Source: Mitsuaria sp. 7
GTDB lineage: Bacteria > Pseudomonadota > Gammaproteobacteria > Burkholderiales > Burkholderiaceae_C
Reading direction: 5' to 3'
DNA: 64,000 bases
Assembly (NCBI RefSeq): GCF_001653795.1
Contig: NZ_CP011514.1
Coordinates: 4,894,727 to 4,958,726 of the forward strand
Below, piece after piece: positions 9,999 through 18,477 of the stretch. Both the position numbers and the translations under genes were made by a program. The number at the start of each line of letters is the position of its first letter. Positions within the stretch are counted from its first letter, which is position 1. A model generated the notes under the pieces. The model searched no databases. It was not told the DNA's origin and saw only the letters and a list, made by a program, of their open reading frames with translations.

Positions 9999-11314
9999 GC
10001 GGCAACCCCCGCGGCGGCGCCGATGTCCGCCAGCAGCGTCAGCACCGGCGCCTGCACGACCTGCTTGCGCCAGAACTGCTGCACCTCGGCGCTGCTCAGC
10101 TTCGTCCACGCCGCCATGTCCTTGGCCGGCGCGCCGACGTCGCCCCGCACCGCCCAGGCGGTGCCGAGCGACCGCGCGAGGCGGTCGGCGGTCCAGTCGC
10201 CCGACAGCGTCTGACGCCGCAGCAGCGCCTTGGCCTTGTTGAGTTCCTCGTCGGTCACCGGCTCGTCGGCCAGCCGCAGGACTTCCTGCTGCAGCGCGAG
10301 CGCCACGGGCGCGGCGGTCTGACCGTGTGCCGCGAGCGCCTGCGCGACCAGCAGACCCGCGTCGCGATGCGCGTCCAGCCGAAGGCCGAGCTGATGCGCC
10401 AACGCCTTCTCGTCCACGAGCGTGTCGGTCAGCCGCCCGGAACGGCCCAGCCCCAGCAGGGCATGCGCGAGTTGCCACGTCGGCATCGACGGATCGTCGG
10501 CGCGCGGCACCTGCCAGACCAGCGCCGCGGCCGGCAGCGGCGCCCGCGCGAGCGACAGCTTCAGTGTCTGGCTCTGGGGCCGACGCGACTCGCGCAACTC
10601 TCCGGGCTCGGGGACCAAGGCGGTGGCGGAAGTCGACGCGGGCGTGGAGGCGGGCGTGGACGCCGGCAGCATCGGCGGGCGGATCGAGCCGAAGTAATGC
10701 ATCACCCAGCGCGCGACCGCCGCCTCGTCGAAGGCGCCCGTCATGACGAGCAACGCACGGTCGCAGCCGAACCGGCCGGCGTGGAACGCGCGCACGGCCT
10801 CGATGTCCAGGTCCTTGAGCTGCTCCGGATCACCGAGCGCGCCGCGCTGGTACGGATGCGTCAGGTAGCCGCTGCGCTGGACGGCCAGGTCCAGCCGCGC
10901 ATACGGATTGAGTTGCGGCGCCTGCACCGCCTGGCGCAGCTGCTGCCGCGCGACGGCGAGCGTGTCGGGCTCCAGCCGGGGATTGCTCATGCGTTCGGCC
11001 TCGGCCCACAGCACGCGTTCGAGCTGGTGGGCGGGCACGACGGTCTGCAGCGCGGCGAAGTCCTCGTCGATCTCCAGGCCGCTGCGGCCGCCGGCCGACG
11101 CGATCAGCCGGTTGAACTGCCCCGGCTCCAGATTGCGGCTGGCGCCGGCGACGAGTCGCAGCACCAGATGCGTCATGCCGCTGCGGCCGGTGGGATCGTC
11201 GCGACCGCCGCAGCGGTAGACCACGCGCACTGCCGCCTGCGTGCCCGCGACCGGGCGCGCCAGCCAGAGCAGGCCGTTGGGCAGCCGTTGCGGCTCGGGG
11301 GTCGGAGCACTCAT
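9995..11314 (-). CDS. M16-family peptidase-like protein, first of pair, zinc motif degenerate
   Basis: 439-residue protein of the M16 fold: RLPNGLLWLARPVAGTQAAVRVVYRCGGRDDP matches the family's first strand region. At the catalytic position it reads GMTHLVLRLV: only the first histidine (His49) of HxxEH remains, with Leu52 and Arg53 replacing Glu and His. No signal peptide is obvious from the chosen ATG at 11314; the frame stays open upstream to 11395 without a better start. It is translationally coupled to the second M16 gene. In most such pairs one partner keeps the zinc site; here neither does. Confidence 0.82.
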   Translation of the reverse strand: MSAPTPEPQRLPNGLLWLARPVAGTQAAVRVVYRCGGRDDPTGRSGMTHLVLRLVAGASRNLEPGQFNRLIASAGGRSGLEIDEDFAALQTVVPAHQLERVLWAEAERMSNPRLEPDTLAVARQQLRQAVQAPQLNPYARLDLAVQRSGYLTHPYQRGALGDPEQLKDLDIEAVRAFHAGRFGCDRALLVMTGAFDEAAVARWVMHYFGSIRPPMLPASTPASTPASTSATALVPEPGELRESRRPQSQTLKLSLARAPLPAAALVWQVPRADDPSMPTWQLAHALLGLGRSGRLTDTLVDEKALAHQLGLRLDAHRDAGLLVAQALAAHGQTAAPVALALQQEVLRLADEPVTDEELNKAKALLRRQTLSGDWTADRLARSLGTAWAVRGDVGAPAKDMAAWTKLSSAEVQQFWRKQVVQAPVLTLLADIGAAAGVAA

Positions 11315-11503
11315 GGGCGGCAATCCTAGCTGCCAATCCGCTGTCAGCAGCCGGTCCGCATGATGGACGCGACGTCGTCCTACACGGCGGCCCACCCGAA
11401 TCGGGGGGCCGCGACCGGACGACGAGGGGCCCGGCTCACGACCAGGCCCCGCCTGCGGGGGACACGCGCCCCCTCGTCATCGTTCTTCCACGGAGAGCCC
11501 GCC

Positions 11504-11896
11504 ATGAGCGCCTTGAACTTCGCCTACACGATCGTCTACGTCGAGGACGTGGGTGCGTCGCTGGACTTCTTCGAGCGCGCCTTCGGCCTGCGGCGACGCT
11601 TCCTGCACGAGTCCGGCGCCTATGGCGAACTGGAGACCGGCGCCACGACGCTGTCCTTCGCCCGGCACGACATCGCGCGCGGCAACCTCGGCCAGGACTA
11701 CCGGAAAGCGGAGGACGGCGCGCCGCTGGGCATGGAGATCGGCCTGTCCACGCAGGACGTCCCCGCCGCCTACGCGCAGGCGCTGTCCGCCGGCGCGCAA
11801 GGCCTGACCCCGCCGATCACGAAGCCGTGGGGGCAGGTGGTGGCCTACGTCCGATGTCCAGATGGAACGCTGGTCGAGATCTGCACCCCCATCTGA
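11504..11896 (+). CDS. VOC-superfamily (glyoxalase/bleomycin-resistance-like) protein
   Basis: 130-residue cytoplasmic protein with the beta-alpha-beta-beta-beta pattern of the vicinal-oxygen-chelate family: FAYTIVYVEDVGASLDFFERAFGL at the N-terminus and VAYVRCPDGTLVEICTPI at the end. GGAGAG about eight bases before ATG 11504 fixes the start. Typical metal-ligand positions include Glu125-type residues near the C-terminus, but the substrate cannot be inferred. Stands alone, convergent with ndh. Confidence 0.85.
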   Translation: MSALNFAYTIVYVEDVGASLDFFERAFGLRRRFLHESGAYGELETGATTLSFARHDIARGNLGQDYRKAEDGAPLGMEIGLSTQDVPAAYAQALSAGAQGLTPPITKPWGQVVAYVRCPDGTLVEICTPI

Positions 11897-11938
11897 ACGC
11901 TTCTGACGTCCCTGATCGGGGAACCGGAAGCGGGTGCG

Positions 11939-13255
11939 TCAGGCTTCGTCGCGTGCGCCGGGCCGCGGCTCGACCACGATCCGCGCGTGACGCTGGAAGG
12001 TGAAGTACGCCCAGGCCCAGTCCGCGAAGACGCGGACCCGGTTGCGGAAGCCGATCAGGAAGTACACGTGCACGAACAGCCAGAACAGCCACGCGGAGAA
12101 GCCGCTGAACTGGATCGTCCCCAGGTCGGCGACCGCCGCCTTGCGGCCGATGGTCGCGAGGTTGCCGTAGTCCCTGTAGCGGAACGGCGGCTCCGAGCGT
12201 CCTTGCACGCGCGCGAGGATCTGCCGCGCCGCGTGCCGGCCGGCCTGCTTGGCGCCGGGGCTCACGCCGGGCACCGGCTTGCGGCTGCCGTCCTTCTCGA
12301 GGCTGGTGGCCGCGGCCATGTCGCCGACGACGTAGACCTCGGGATGGCCGGGGATGTTCATGTGTTCATCGACGACCACGCGACCGGCGCGGTCCAGCGG
12401 CACGTCGAGCGTGCGCGCCAGCGGCGACGCCGCCACCCCGGCCGCCCACACCTTGGTCCGCGACGCGATGCGTTCCTTGCCGCCGTCGGCGGTCTGGAGG
12501 TCCACGCCCTCCTCGTCGATGCCGACGACGCGGCAGCCGGTCCGCACCACCACGCCGATGCGTTCCAGCTGCGCCTGGGCCTGCGCCGACTGCGCCGGCT
12601 TGAACGCCGCCAGGATCCGGTCCGAGCCCTCGACCAGCAGCACCTGCGCGCGGCTGGGATCGATGCGGCGGAACTCGTCCCGCAGCGTGTGGCGCGCGAT
12701 CTCGGCCAGCGTGCCGGCCATCTCGACCCCGGTGGGGCCACCGCCGATGACGACGAAATTCAGCCACGGCGCGCGGCTGTCGGCGTCGGGCAGCGTCTCG
12801 GCGCGTTCGAACGCGCTCAGCAGCCGCGCGCGAAGCTGGAAGGCGTCGGCCAGCGTCTTCAACCCGGGCGCGTGCGTCTGCCACTGGTCGTTGCCGAAGT
12901 AGCTGTGCGTCGCGCCCGCGGCCACGATCAGATGGTCGTAGGCGAAGCGTTGCCCGTCGGCGAGCACGACTTCCCGCGCGTCCTTGTCGATGCGTTCCAC
13001 ATCGGCCATCAGCACGGTGAGGTTGCGCTGGTGACGTCGCATGTGGCGGATCGGCGAGGCGATGGCCGGCGCCGACAGCCCGGCCGTCGCGACCTGGTAC
13101 AGCAGCGGCTGGAACAGGTGGTGGTTGCTGCGGTCGATCAGCGTGACGCGGACTGGGGCGCCATCGAAGACCTTGGTGGCTTCGAGGCCGCCGAAACCGC
13201 AACCGACGATCACGACATGGGGGAGCGCAACATGTGGGTCAGCCATGCGACACAT
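11939..13255 (-). CDS. ndh: Type II NADH:quinone oxidoreductase
   Basis: Single-subunit, non-proton-pumping NADH dehydrogenase of the respiratory chain (438 residues). The FAD motif is VVIVGCGFGGLEATKV at the N-terminus, the NADH motif FVVIGGGPTGVEMAGTL lies near residue 160, and the second FAD motif VYVVGDMAAA is around 305. A hydrophobic segment near the C-terminus (SAWLFWLFVHVYFLIGF) probably anchors it to the membrane. Start may be the ATG at 13255 or the in-frame ATG at 13246. It is divergent from a WYL-domain regulator only about 30 bases away. Confidence 0.93.
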   Translation of the reverse strand: MCRMADPHVALPHVVIVGCGFGGLEATKVFDGAPVRVTLIDRSNHHLFQPLLYQVATAGLSAPAIASPIRHMRRHQRNLTVLMADVERIDKDAREVVLADGQRFAYDHLIVAAGATHSYFGNDQWQTHAPGLKTLADAFQLRARLLSAFERAETLPDADSRAPWLNFVVIGGGPTGVEMAGTLAEIARHTLRDEFRRIDPSRAQVLLVEGSDRILAAFKPAQSAQAQAQLERIGVVVRTGCRVVGIDEEGVDLQTADGGKERIASRTKVWAAGVAASPLARTLDVPLDRAGRVVVDEHMNIPGHPEVYVVGDMAAATSLEKDGSRKPVPGVSPGAKQAGRHAARQILARVQGRSEPPFRYRDYGNLATIGRKAAVADLGTIQFSGFSAWLFWLFVHVYFLIGFRNRVRVFADWAWAYFTFQRHARIVVEPRPGARDEA

Positions 13256-13284
13256 CGTAGCGGGGATGACGACCTGGACAGGTC

Positions 13285-14001
13285 ATGCCCATGGCTGACA
13301 ATCGTCCGATGCGCCGCGCCGACCGACTGTTCCAGATCGTCCAACTCATCCGTGGACGCCGCCTCACCACCGCCGAGTTCCTCTCCCAGCGGCTGGAGGT
13401 CTCGATCCGCACGGTCTACCGCGACGTCGCCGCGCTGCAGCAGCAGGGCGTGCCGATCGACGGCGAGGCGGGCGTCGGTTACCGCATGCGGGTGGGCTTC
13501 GAGTTGCCGCCGCTGATGTTCAGCGCCGAGGAAGCCCAGTCGCTGGTCGCCGCCGTGCGGCTCGCGCAGCCGCAGCTGGATGCGGTGCTCGGGCAGCGCG
13601 CCGAGGAGGCGCTCGGCAAGATCTTCGCGGTGCTGCCCGGCGCCGCGCGCGCGGCGGCCGAGAGCCTCACCGTCTACGCGCCTCAACGCGGCCTCGACGA
13701 CGCCACGCGGGAGCGCCTCACGCACCTGCGCCAGGCCACCGAGTCGCGCACCAAGCTGCGTCTGCATTACCTCGACCTCAGCGACCAGACCAGCACGCGC
13801 CTCGTGCGGCCGCTGGCCTGCTTCTTCTGGGGACCGGTGTGGACCTTCTCGGCCTGGTGCGAGCTGAGAGAGGACTTCCGCAGCTTCCGCGTCGACCGCG
13901 TGCAGCAGCTCGAGCTGACGGAGGAGCGCTTCCGCGACGAGCCGGGCAAGACGCTCGCCGACCTGCAGCGGCGCGAGAACGCGCGCGAGAACTGGGCCTA
14001 G
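13285..14001 (+). CDS. YafY-type transcriptional regulator (HTH + WYL domain)
   Basis: 238-residue regulator. Residues about 9-65 form an HTH_11 domain (RADRLFQIVQLIRGRR, then LEVSIRTVYRDVAALQQQG), and residues about 130-225 form a WYL ligand-binding domain (RTKLRLHYLDLSDQ... LVRPLACFFWGPVWTFSAWCELREDFRSFRVDR; interrupted here). WYL regulators sense small ligands or nucleic acids. With only ~30 bases separating it from ndh, the two promoters must overlap, so control of ndh and itself is a reasonable inference. Confidence 0.88.
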   Translation: MPMADNRPMRRADRLFQIVQLIRGRRLTTAEFLSQRLEVSIRTVYRDVAALQQQGVPIDGEAGVGYRMRVGFELPPLMFSAEEAQSLVAAVRLAQPQLDAVLGQRAEEALGKIFAVLPGAARAAAESLTVYAPQRGLDDATRERLTHLRQATESRTKLRLHYLDLSDQTSTRLVRPLACFFWGPVWTFSAWCELREDFRSFRVDRVQQLELTEERFRDEPGKTLADLQRRENARENWA

Positions 14002-14023
14002 GTCGAGGCCGGGCCCCTCGGCA

Positions 14024-15118
14024 TCAGCGGATCGCCACGCCCTGCGGCAGCACCGCGGCGCGCGGACGCCAGCGCAGCAGCGGCGCCTCGATCCAGCGGT
14101 GGAAGGGCAGCGCGGCCAGGTTGCTGAGGAACCAGGCGGCCACCAGCGCCAGCGGCGCGAGCGCGTCCAGCATCGGCGCGGGACTCTCGGCCCGGTGCTC
14201 GTAGAGCGCGTTCACGAGCAGGCAGACCGGGAAGTGCACCAGGAAGAGGGCGTAGGCATGACGCGCCATCGACTGCACCGGCCCCTGTCCGTGCCGCTCG
14301 AACCACGCCGGCAGCGTGCCGCGGCGCCACAGCACGATGACGACGGCCGTCAGCGCGGCGACGACCAGACGCTCCCGGAACTGCAGTGCGAGCGCGGCCA
14401 CCATCAGGCCGCCCAGTGCCAGCAGTCCGGCGCGACGCGCGGCCGGCGCCCAGCCCTGGCACCAGCACAGCAGCACGCCCAGCCCATAGGCGCCGAAGAA
14501 ATAGATCGCGTAGGCGTCCATGTCGGCCATGCGGTTGAACTTCAGCAGCGATGCGGCGCAGAGCGCGCCCACGACGGCCGGCGCCATCCACTGCCGCGAC
14601 GCGCGCGTCAGCGGCAGACAGCGCAGCGCCCACATCACCAGCAGCAGCAGCGCGAAGAGCTGGAAGTCGATGGCCACGTACCAGGCGCCGACGGTCAACG
14701 CCTCGACCGACATCAGGTCGTGCAGCAGCAGCGCGTGGGCCAGGATCTGCGTCAGGTGGACCTGGGTCGGGACCAGTTCCGGCAGCAGCGGCTCGACCAG
14801 CCACGACGCCAGCAGCGTCAGCCCCACCGCCGCCATGAACGGCGGCACCAGACGCCAGTAGCGCTGCGCCAGCAGGGCCGGTGCCGACCGGCGCAGCTGC
14901 GATTCCTGCGCCGAGAGCGCCCTCGCGCTGAGGTAGCCGCCCAGCACCAGGAACACCTGCACGGCCATGCGGCCATAGTCGTAGAGCCAGCCCGACAGCA
15001 ACGGGAACAGACCGTGCATGGCTTCGGCGATCGGTCCGTAGACCGACAGGTGATGAAGCACGATCAATTGCGCGGCGGCCGCGCGCAGCGCGTCCAGCGG
15101 GAACAGGCGAGAAGCCAT
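14024..15118 (-). CDS. Acyltransferase-3-family membrane protein
   Basis: 364-residue integral membrane protein with about ten hydrophobic helices. The N-terminal FPLDALRAAAAQLIVLHHL contains the LD-x-LRA and His residues that mark O-acyltransferase family 3 (OafA/OpgC-like), and VFLVLGGYLSARALS is the usual second motif. Such enzymes acylate surface polysaccharides, lipids or glucans; the acceptor is unknown. The ATG at 15118 gives the family-typical start; the open frame reaches a GTG at 15187 that lies inside a hairpin. Isolated gene. Confidence 0.85.
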   Translation of the reverse strand: MASRLFPLDALRAAAAQLIVLHHLSVYGPIAEAMHGLFPLLSGWLYDYGRMAVQVFLVLGGYLSARALSAQESQLRRSAPALLAQRYWRLVPPFMAAVGLTLLASWLVEPLLPELVPTQVHLTQILAHALLLHDLMSVEALTVGAWYVAIDFQLFALLLLVMWALRCLPLTRASRQWMAPAVVGALCAASLLKFNRMADMDAYAIYFFGAYGLGVLLCWCQGWAPAARRAGLLALGGLMVAALALQFRERLVVAALTAVVIVLWRRGTLPAWFERHGQGPVQSMARHAYALFLVHFPVCLLVNALYEHRAESPAPMLDALAPLALVAAWFLSNLAALPFHRWIEAPLLRWRPRAAVLPQGVAIR

Positions 15119-15180
15119 CGGGGGGTCGGCGGATTCGGTCGCCGACGACGCTCGAGGGGCGCTTTCGGCGGAAAACGAAG

Positions 15181-15200
15181 CGGCCACCGCAAGGTGGCCG
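15181..15200 (-). terminator. Perfect hairpin between the CoxG-like and acyltransferase genes
   Basis: CGGCCACC-TTGC-GGTGGCCG on the minus strand: eight perfect pairs closing four bases, then CTTCGTTTTCC. It lies 89 bases after the CoxG-like stop and 63 before the acyltransferase start, so it can act as a terminator for the first or an attenuator for the second. The T-tract is short. Confidence 0.5.
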
Positions 15201-15288
15201 TTGAATTGCGCCGGATTCTATAAGCAAATCAACAAGTTACATCGATGCACATGTTAGATGACGGTCGCGTGACGCCCGCGCGTCGTGT

Positions 15289-15858
15289 TCAGCGCTTCGA
15301 ACGGGGGCCCGGCGGACGCGGCTTGGGCGTGGGAAACAGCGTCCCGTTGAAGATCGCCGCGAACCATCCGATGTACCAGTCGACCAGCCGCTGCGGCCAG
15401 GGTTTGGGGGGCGCTTTCACCGGCAGCGGGCGGTCGGAGGGATGCCGGCGCTCGACGGCGGCGGCGAAGTCCGTGAGCCGCGCCCGGAGCGCCTGCAGCC
15501 CGGCGACCTTCGACGGCGTGGCGGCTTCGGCCTGGATCACGAGCGCCACGTGCAGCAGCGCGCGGTCGTCGCCGAGCAACGCCAGCCGCAGTTGCGCCTG
15601 ACCGGTCACGGCGCCGGTGCGAGGCCCGCGACCCTCGAAGCTCAGGCGCAGTCGGCTGGGGGCGTCGAGATCGAGCAGCAGCACGCGTCCCTCGAATCCC
15701 GGCAGCGACAGCGCGAAGGCGCCCGGCGCATCGCCGGCCTGGAGGCTGGCGCCCTCGGGCAGGCTGTCCGCGAGCAGGGTCAGGTCGTGCAGCGTCTTCC
15801 AGGCCAGGGCCTGGGGGATGGGCAGGACGAGATCGTCATTGAGGGCGAGCGTGGGCAT
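15289..15858 (-). CDS. CoxG/SRPBCC-family protein
   Basis: 189-residue protein of the START-like/SRPBCC superfamily: LALNDDLVLPIPQALAWKTLHDLTLLADSLPEGASL at the N-terminus (interrupted strand-helix pattern) and GQAQLRLALLGDDRALLHVAL are typical of carbon-monoxide-dehydrogenase subunit G relatives. CoxG proteins help recruit or mature molybdenum hydroxylases at the membrane. It is divergent from an XdhC/CoxI gene, the other classic accessory gene, which supports the call. The basic, Pro-rich C-terminus with WYIGWFAAIFNG may bind membrane. Confidence 0.7.
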   Translation of the reverse strand: MPTLALNDDLVLPIPQALAWKTLHDLTLLADSLPEGASLQAGDAPGAFALSLPGFEGRVLLLDLDAPSRLRLSFEGRGPRTGAVTGQAQLRLALLGDDRALLHVALVIQAEAATPSKVAGLQALRARLTDFAAAVERRHPSDRPLPVKAPPKPWPQRLVDWYIGWFAAIFNGTLFPTPKPRPPGPRSKR

Positions 15859-15953
15859 TGGGGGGATTGTGGGCCCGTCCGCGCGACCGCGCGGCGGCGC
15901 GGGCATGCGCGCGGTCCGACGCAGGCGGGAACGAAATTCGCTATGGTGCGCGC

Positions 15954-16961
15954 ATGGACAACATGGACCTGCAGGTGCTGCGCCAGGTGCAGCAATGGAT
16001 AGACGCCGACCAGCGCGTGGTGCTCGGCACCATCACGCGGACCTGGGGCTCGGCGCCGCGGCCGGTCGGGTCTATCGTCGCGGTGCGCTCGGACGGGCTG
16101 ATCACCGGCTCGGTATCCGGCGGCTGCATCGAGGACGACCTGGTCGCGAAGATCCGCGAAGGCGCGCTGACCCTGAAGACGCCGGAGCTGATCCGCTACG
16201 GCGTCGGCGCAGAGGCAGCGCAGCGTTTCGGCCTGCCCTGCGGCGGCACGCTGGAGCTGATGCTGGAGCCGGTCGGTGCGCACTCGGCGGTCGCGCCGCT
16301 GCTGGAGCGGCTGTCGCGCGGCGAACGCGTGCTGCGCACGCTCGACCGGTCGACCGGGGCGGTCTCGCTGGCGGAGCCTGGTGAACACTCGCGCGACGGC
16401 GCGGACCGGCTGGTCCTGAGCGACGCGCAACTGGTGACGCACCACGGACCGCAATGGCGGCTGCTGATCATCGGCGCGGGGCAGATGAGCCAGTATCTGG
16501 CGCAGATGGCGCTGGCGCTCGACTACCAGGTGCAGGTCTGCGATCCGCGCGACGACTACCCGTGGACGCTGATCGCCGCACCGCTGACGCGCGAGATGCC
16601 GGACGACGTCGTCCAGCGTTTGAAGCCTGACGGCCACACGGCGATCGTCGCGCTGACGCACGACCCGAAGCTCGACGATCTGGCGCTGATGGAGGCGCTG
16701 CGCGGCCCGGCGTTCTACGTCGGCGCGATCGGCTCGCGCGTGAACCAGGCCAAGCGCCGCGCACGGCTGAAGGAGCACTTCGACCTGACGGACGCGCAAC
16801 TCGATCGGTTGCACGGCCCGGTGGGCCTGCACATCGGCGCCCGCACGCCGCCGGAAATCGCGCTGGCGATCCTGGCGCACATGACCGCGGAGCGGTATGG
16901 CGTGCAGGTCAGCAGCAGCGCGACGCCGGTGGATGGGAACGAGGCGGGGTGCGTGGTCTAG
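15954..16961 (+). CDS. XdhC/CoxI-family molybdenum hydroxylase accessory protein
   Basis: 335-residue cytoplasmic protein. The N-terminal XdhC/CoxI domain contains GTITRTWGSAPRPVGS and SGSVSGGCIEDDL-like segments (GSVSGGCIEDDLV). The C-terminal XdhC Rossmann domain starts at LLIIGAGQMSQYLAQMALAL and ends with GLHIGARTPPEIALAILAHM. XdhC binds sulfurated molybdenum cofactor and loads it into xanthine-dehydrogenase-type enzymes. No such enzyme lies in this window, so its client is elsewhere or beyond. The start ATG at 15954 precedes MDNMDLQVL. Confidence 0.88.
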   Translation: MDNMDLQVLRQVQQWIDADQRVVLGTITRTWGSAPRPVGSIVAVRSDGLITGSVSGGCIEDDLVAKIREGALTLKTPELIRYGVGAEAAQRFGLPCGGTLELMLEPVGAHSAVAPLLERLSRGERVLRTLDRSTGAVSLAEPGEHSRDGADRLVLSDAQLVTHHGPQWRLLIIGAGQMSQYLAQMALALDYQVQVCDPRDDYPWTLIAAPLTREMPDDVVQRLKPDGHTAIVALTHDPKLDDLALMEALRGPAFYVGAIGSRVNQAKRRARLKEHFDLTDAQLDRLHGPVGLHIGARTPPEIALAILAHMTAERYGVQVSSSATPVDGNEAGCVV

Positions 16962-16970
16962 CGGAGTAGG

Positions 16971-17180
16971 TCACGGCAGCGCTCCGAAGCCCGCAAGCAG
17001 GTGGTCGGGCAGCGGCGCATCGAAGTCATCGGAAATGCGGATCTGCCCCTTGAGAATTCCATACGGGACGCGCCGTTTCCGTGGCAGGGGTTCGCCTCCA
17101 GCCGACTTCAGAGCGGCGATGGGTGGGCAAAGTGAAGTCGGAAACGGGAACCGCTCCGCGGGCTTGGGAATCGTGTTCAT
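16971..17180 (-). pseudogene. C-terminal remnant of a Phd-type antitoxin
   Basis: 69-codon frame. Its last third (YGILKGQIRISDDFDAPLPD followed by HLLAGF) matches the highly characteristic tail of Phd/YefM antitoxins of the VapB-like kind. The N-terminal DNA-binding part is missing; IPKPAERFPF could be a decayed version of the usual AKAGEPVARL segment. In-frame stops lie just upstream, and there is no toxin gene next to it. Best read as a degraded orphan antitoxin. Confidence 0.5.
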
Positions 17181-17255
17181 CTTGAGCGCTGTCCAAGGAG
17201 AAGGAGGACGAATCAGTCTAGGACTCGCCTCCCTCCAGGCCCTTCGATGAGACGC

Positions 17256-18359
17256 TCAATTCGACAGCTGTTTGTCCTGCGTCAGGAACCTCGTCGATCG
17301 CCCATGCAATGTGTGGCTTGCAGGTCCACCGACAGATCGAATTCGAATCCGCATCGACCAATCTGTGGCAGACGAGTGGATCGCTTCAATGACGCGCCTC
17401 GGGCCCGAAGCAGGCCCGGGCGTAGTCACTGACGCCACCGGCATGGGATCAATGACGCGAAGCTCGGTCCGCGCGGGCATATCCGCCGGCAGCCGGAAGT
17501 CCCAGGCAAGGCCGAGCCGCTTGAACAGCATCAGCATCCACCAGCCCGGGTCGAGCTCGCCCGGGTAGAGGCCCAATCGCGCGGAGCCAGGGAAGGCATG
17601 GTGGTTGTTGTGCCAGCTCTCGCCCATCGTCAGCAGCGAGGTCCAGCGGATGTTGCGTCCCTGCACGGCGGCACCTTCGACCTCGTGATGCATGCCGCCC
17701 GCGTTGTGGGCGAAGTGCCCGATCAGCCAGTGCCCCACGACACCGGCGCAGACGCGTGCACACACGCCCCAGCAGACGAAGGCCCAGCCGCCCACGGCGT
17801 ACAGCAGCAACGCGGGTGGCAGCTGCTGCAGCATCCAGGTGCGTTCCAGCACGCGCAGGTAGCGGTCATCGGCGATGCGCGGCTCCAGCTCGACGCGCGG
17901 CTCGCGCGCGAGACGCAGCTCGCAATGCAGCTGCCACCAACCGTCGCGCCAGAATGAGACGCCATGGCGCAGGTAGGGATGGCAATCGGGCAGGCGCTGC
18001 GCGAAGTCGCGCAGCTCGTGCTGACGCAACAGTCCCAGCGGTCCCGCGAGCCCGACCTGGACGCCGAACCAGATCAGCAGCCGTTCCAGCCAGCGCGGCG
18101 TCTGGTAACTGTCGTGGATCAGCTTGCGATGGCTGCCGAGCGAGTGGCCCAGCAACAGCACCGTGACCGTGGCCAGCACGAACACCAGCACGGCGGACCA
18201 GGACAGGAAGTACCAGACACCGACGAGCGCGCCTGCCAGATTCGCGATCAGCCAGAGCGACTTCACCGGCGAGTAGCGGACTTCGCCAACGAGGACATCT
18301 CCCGGCGCATCGACATGCACGCGGTGGCCGTCGAGGGAATCTGGGGCGGCGAAAGGCAT
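17256..18359 (-). CDS. Acyl-CoA desaturase-family membrane fatty acid desaturase
   Basis: Di-iron membrane desaturase (367 residues). The first histidine box is HSLGSH with a following LIH; the central box is the variant RQHELRDFAQRLPDCH found in one proteobacterial branch; the third is HNNHH in GESWHNNHHAFPGS. Two pairs of hydrophobic helices are visible (SLWLIANLAGALVGVWYF, VLVFVLATVTVLLLG; PALLLYAVGGWAFVCWG). AGGAGAG before ATG 18359 fixes the start. The last ~55 residues after about 310 have no family counterpart and come from less GC-rich DNA, perhaps a replaced 3' end. Confidence 0.82.
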   Translation of the reverse strand: MPFAAPDSLDGHRVHVDAPGDVLVGEVRYSPVKSLWLIANLAGALVGVWYFLSWSAVLVFVLATVTVLLLGHSLGSHRKLIHDSYQTPRWLERLLIWFGVQVGLAGPLGLLRQHELRDFAQRLPDCHPYLRHGVSFWRDGWWQLHCELRLAREPRVELEPRIADDRYLRVLERTWMLQQLPPALLLYAVGGWAFVCWGVCARVCAGVVGHWLIGHFAHNAGGMHHEVEGAAVQGRNIRWTSLLTMGESWHNNHHAFPGSARLGLYPGELDPGWWMLMLFKRLGLAWDFRLPADMPARTELRVIDPMPVASVTTPGPASGPRRVIEAIHSSATDWSMRIRIRSVGGPASHTLHGRSTRFLTQDKQLSN

Positions 18360-18412
18360 GGTGCTCTCCTGCGTCGACCCTTGGCGGATCTGACTCGTTG
18401 GGAGCATTGGAA

Positions 18413-18446
18413 ACGAAAAAAGGGCCAGCACGCAGCTGGCCCTTGC
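18413..18446 (-). terminator. Rho-independent terminator of the secreted YXX-rich protein gene
   Basis: On the minus strand AAGGGCCAGC-TGCGT-GCTGGCCCTT is followed by TTTT and CGTTT, a strong intrinsic terminator about 35 bases after the stop at 18478. Confidence 0.85.
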
Positions 18447-18477
18447 TCGTCGTTGAAGCCCTCGCAGAGGACGGCAC

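Noticed and set aside
17256..18359. Loss of the second histidine box as evidence that the desaturase is broken.
   Set aside because: The variant HELRDFAQRLPDCH resembles the version normal for this proteobacterial branch, and the other two boxes are intact.
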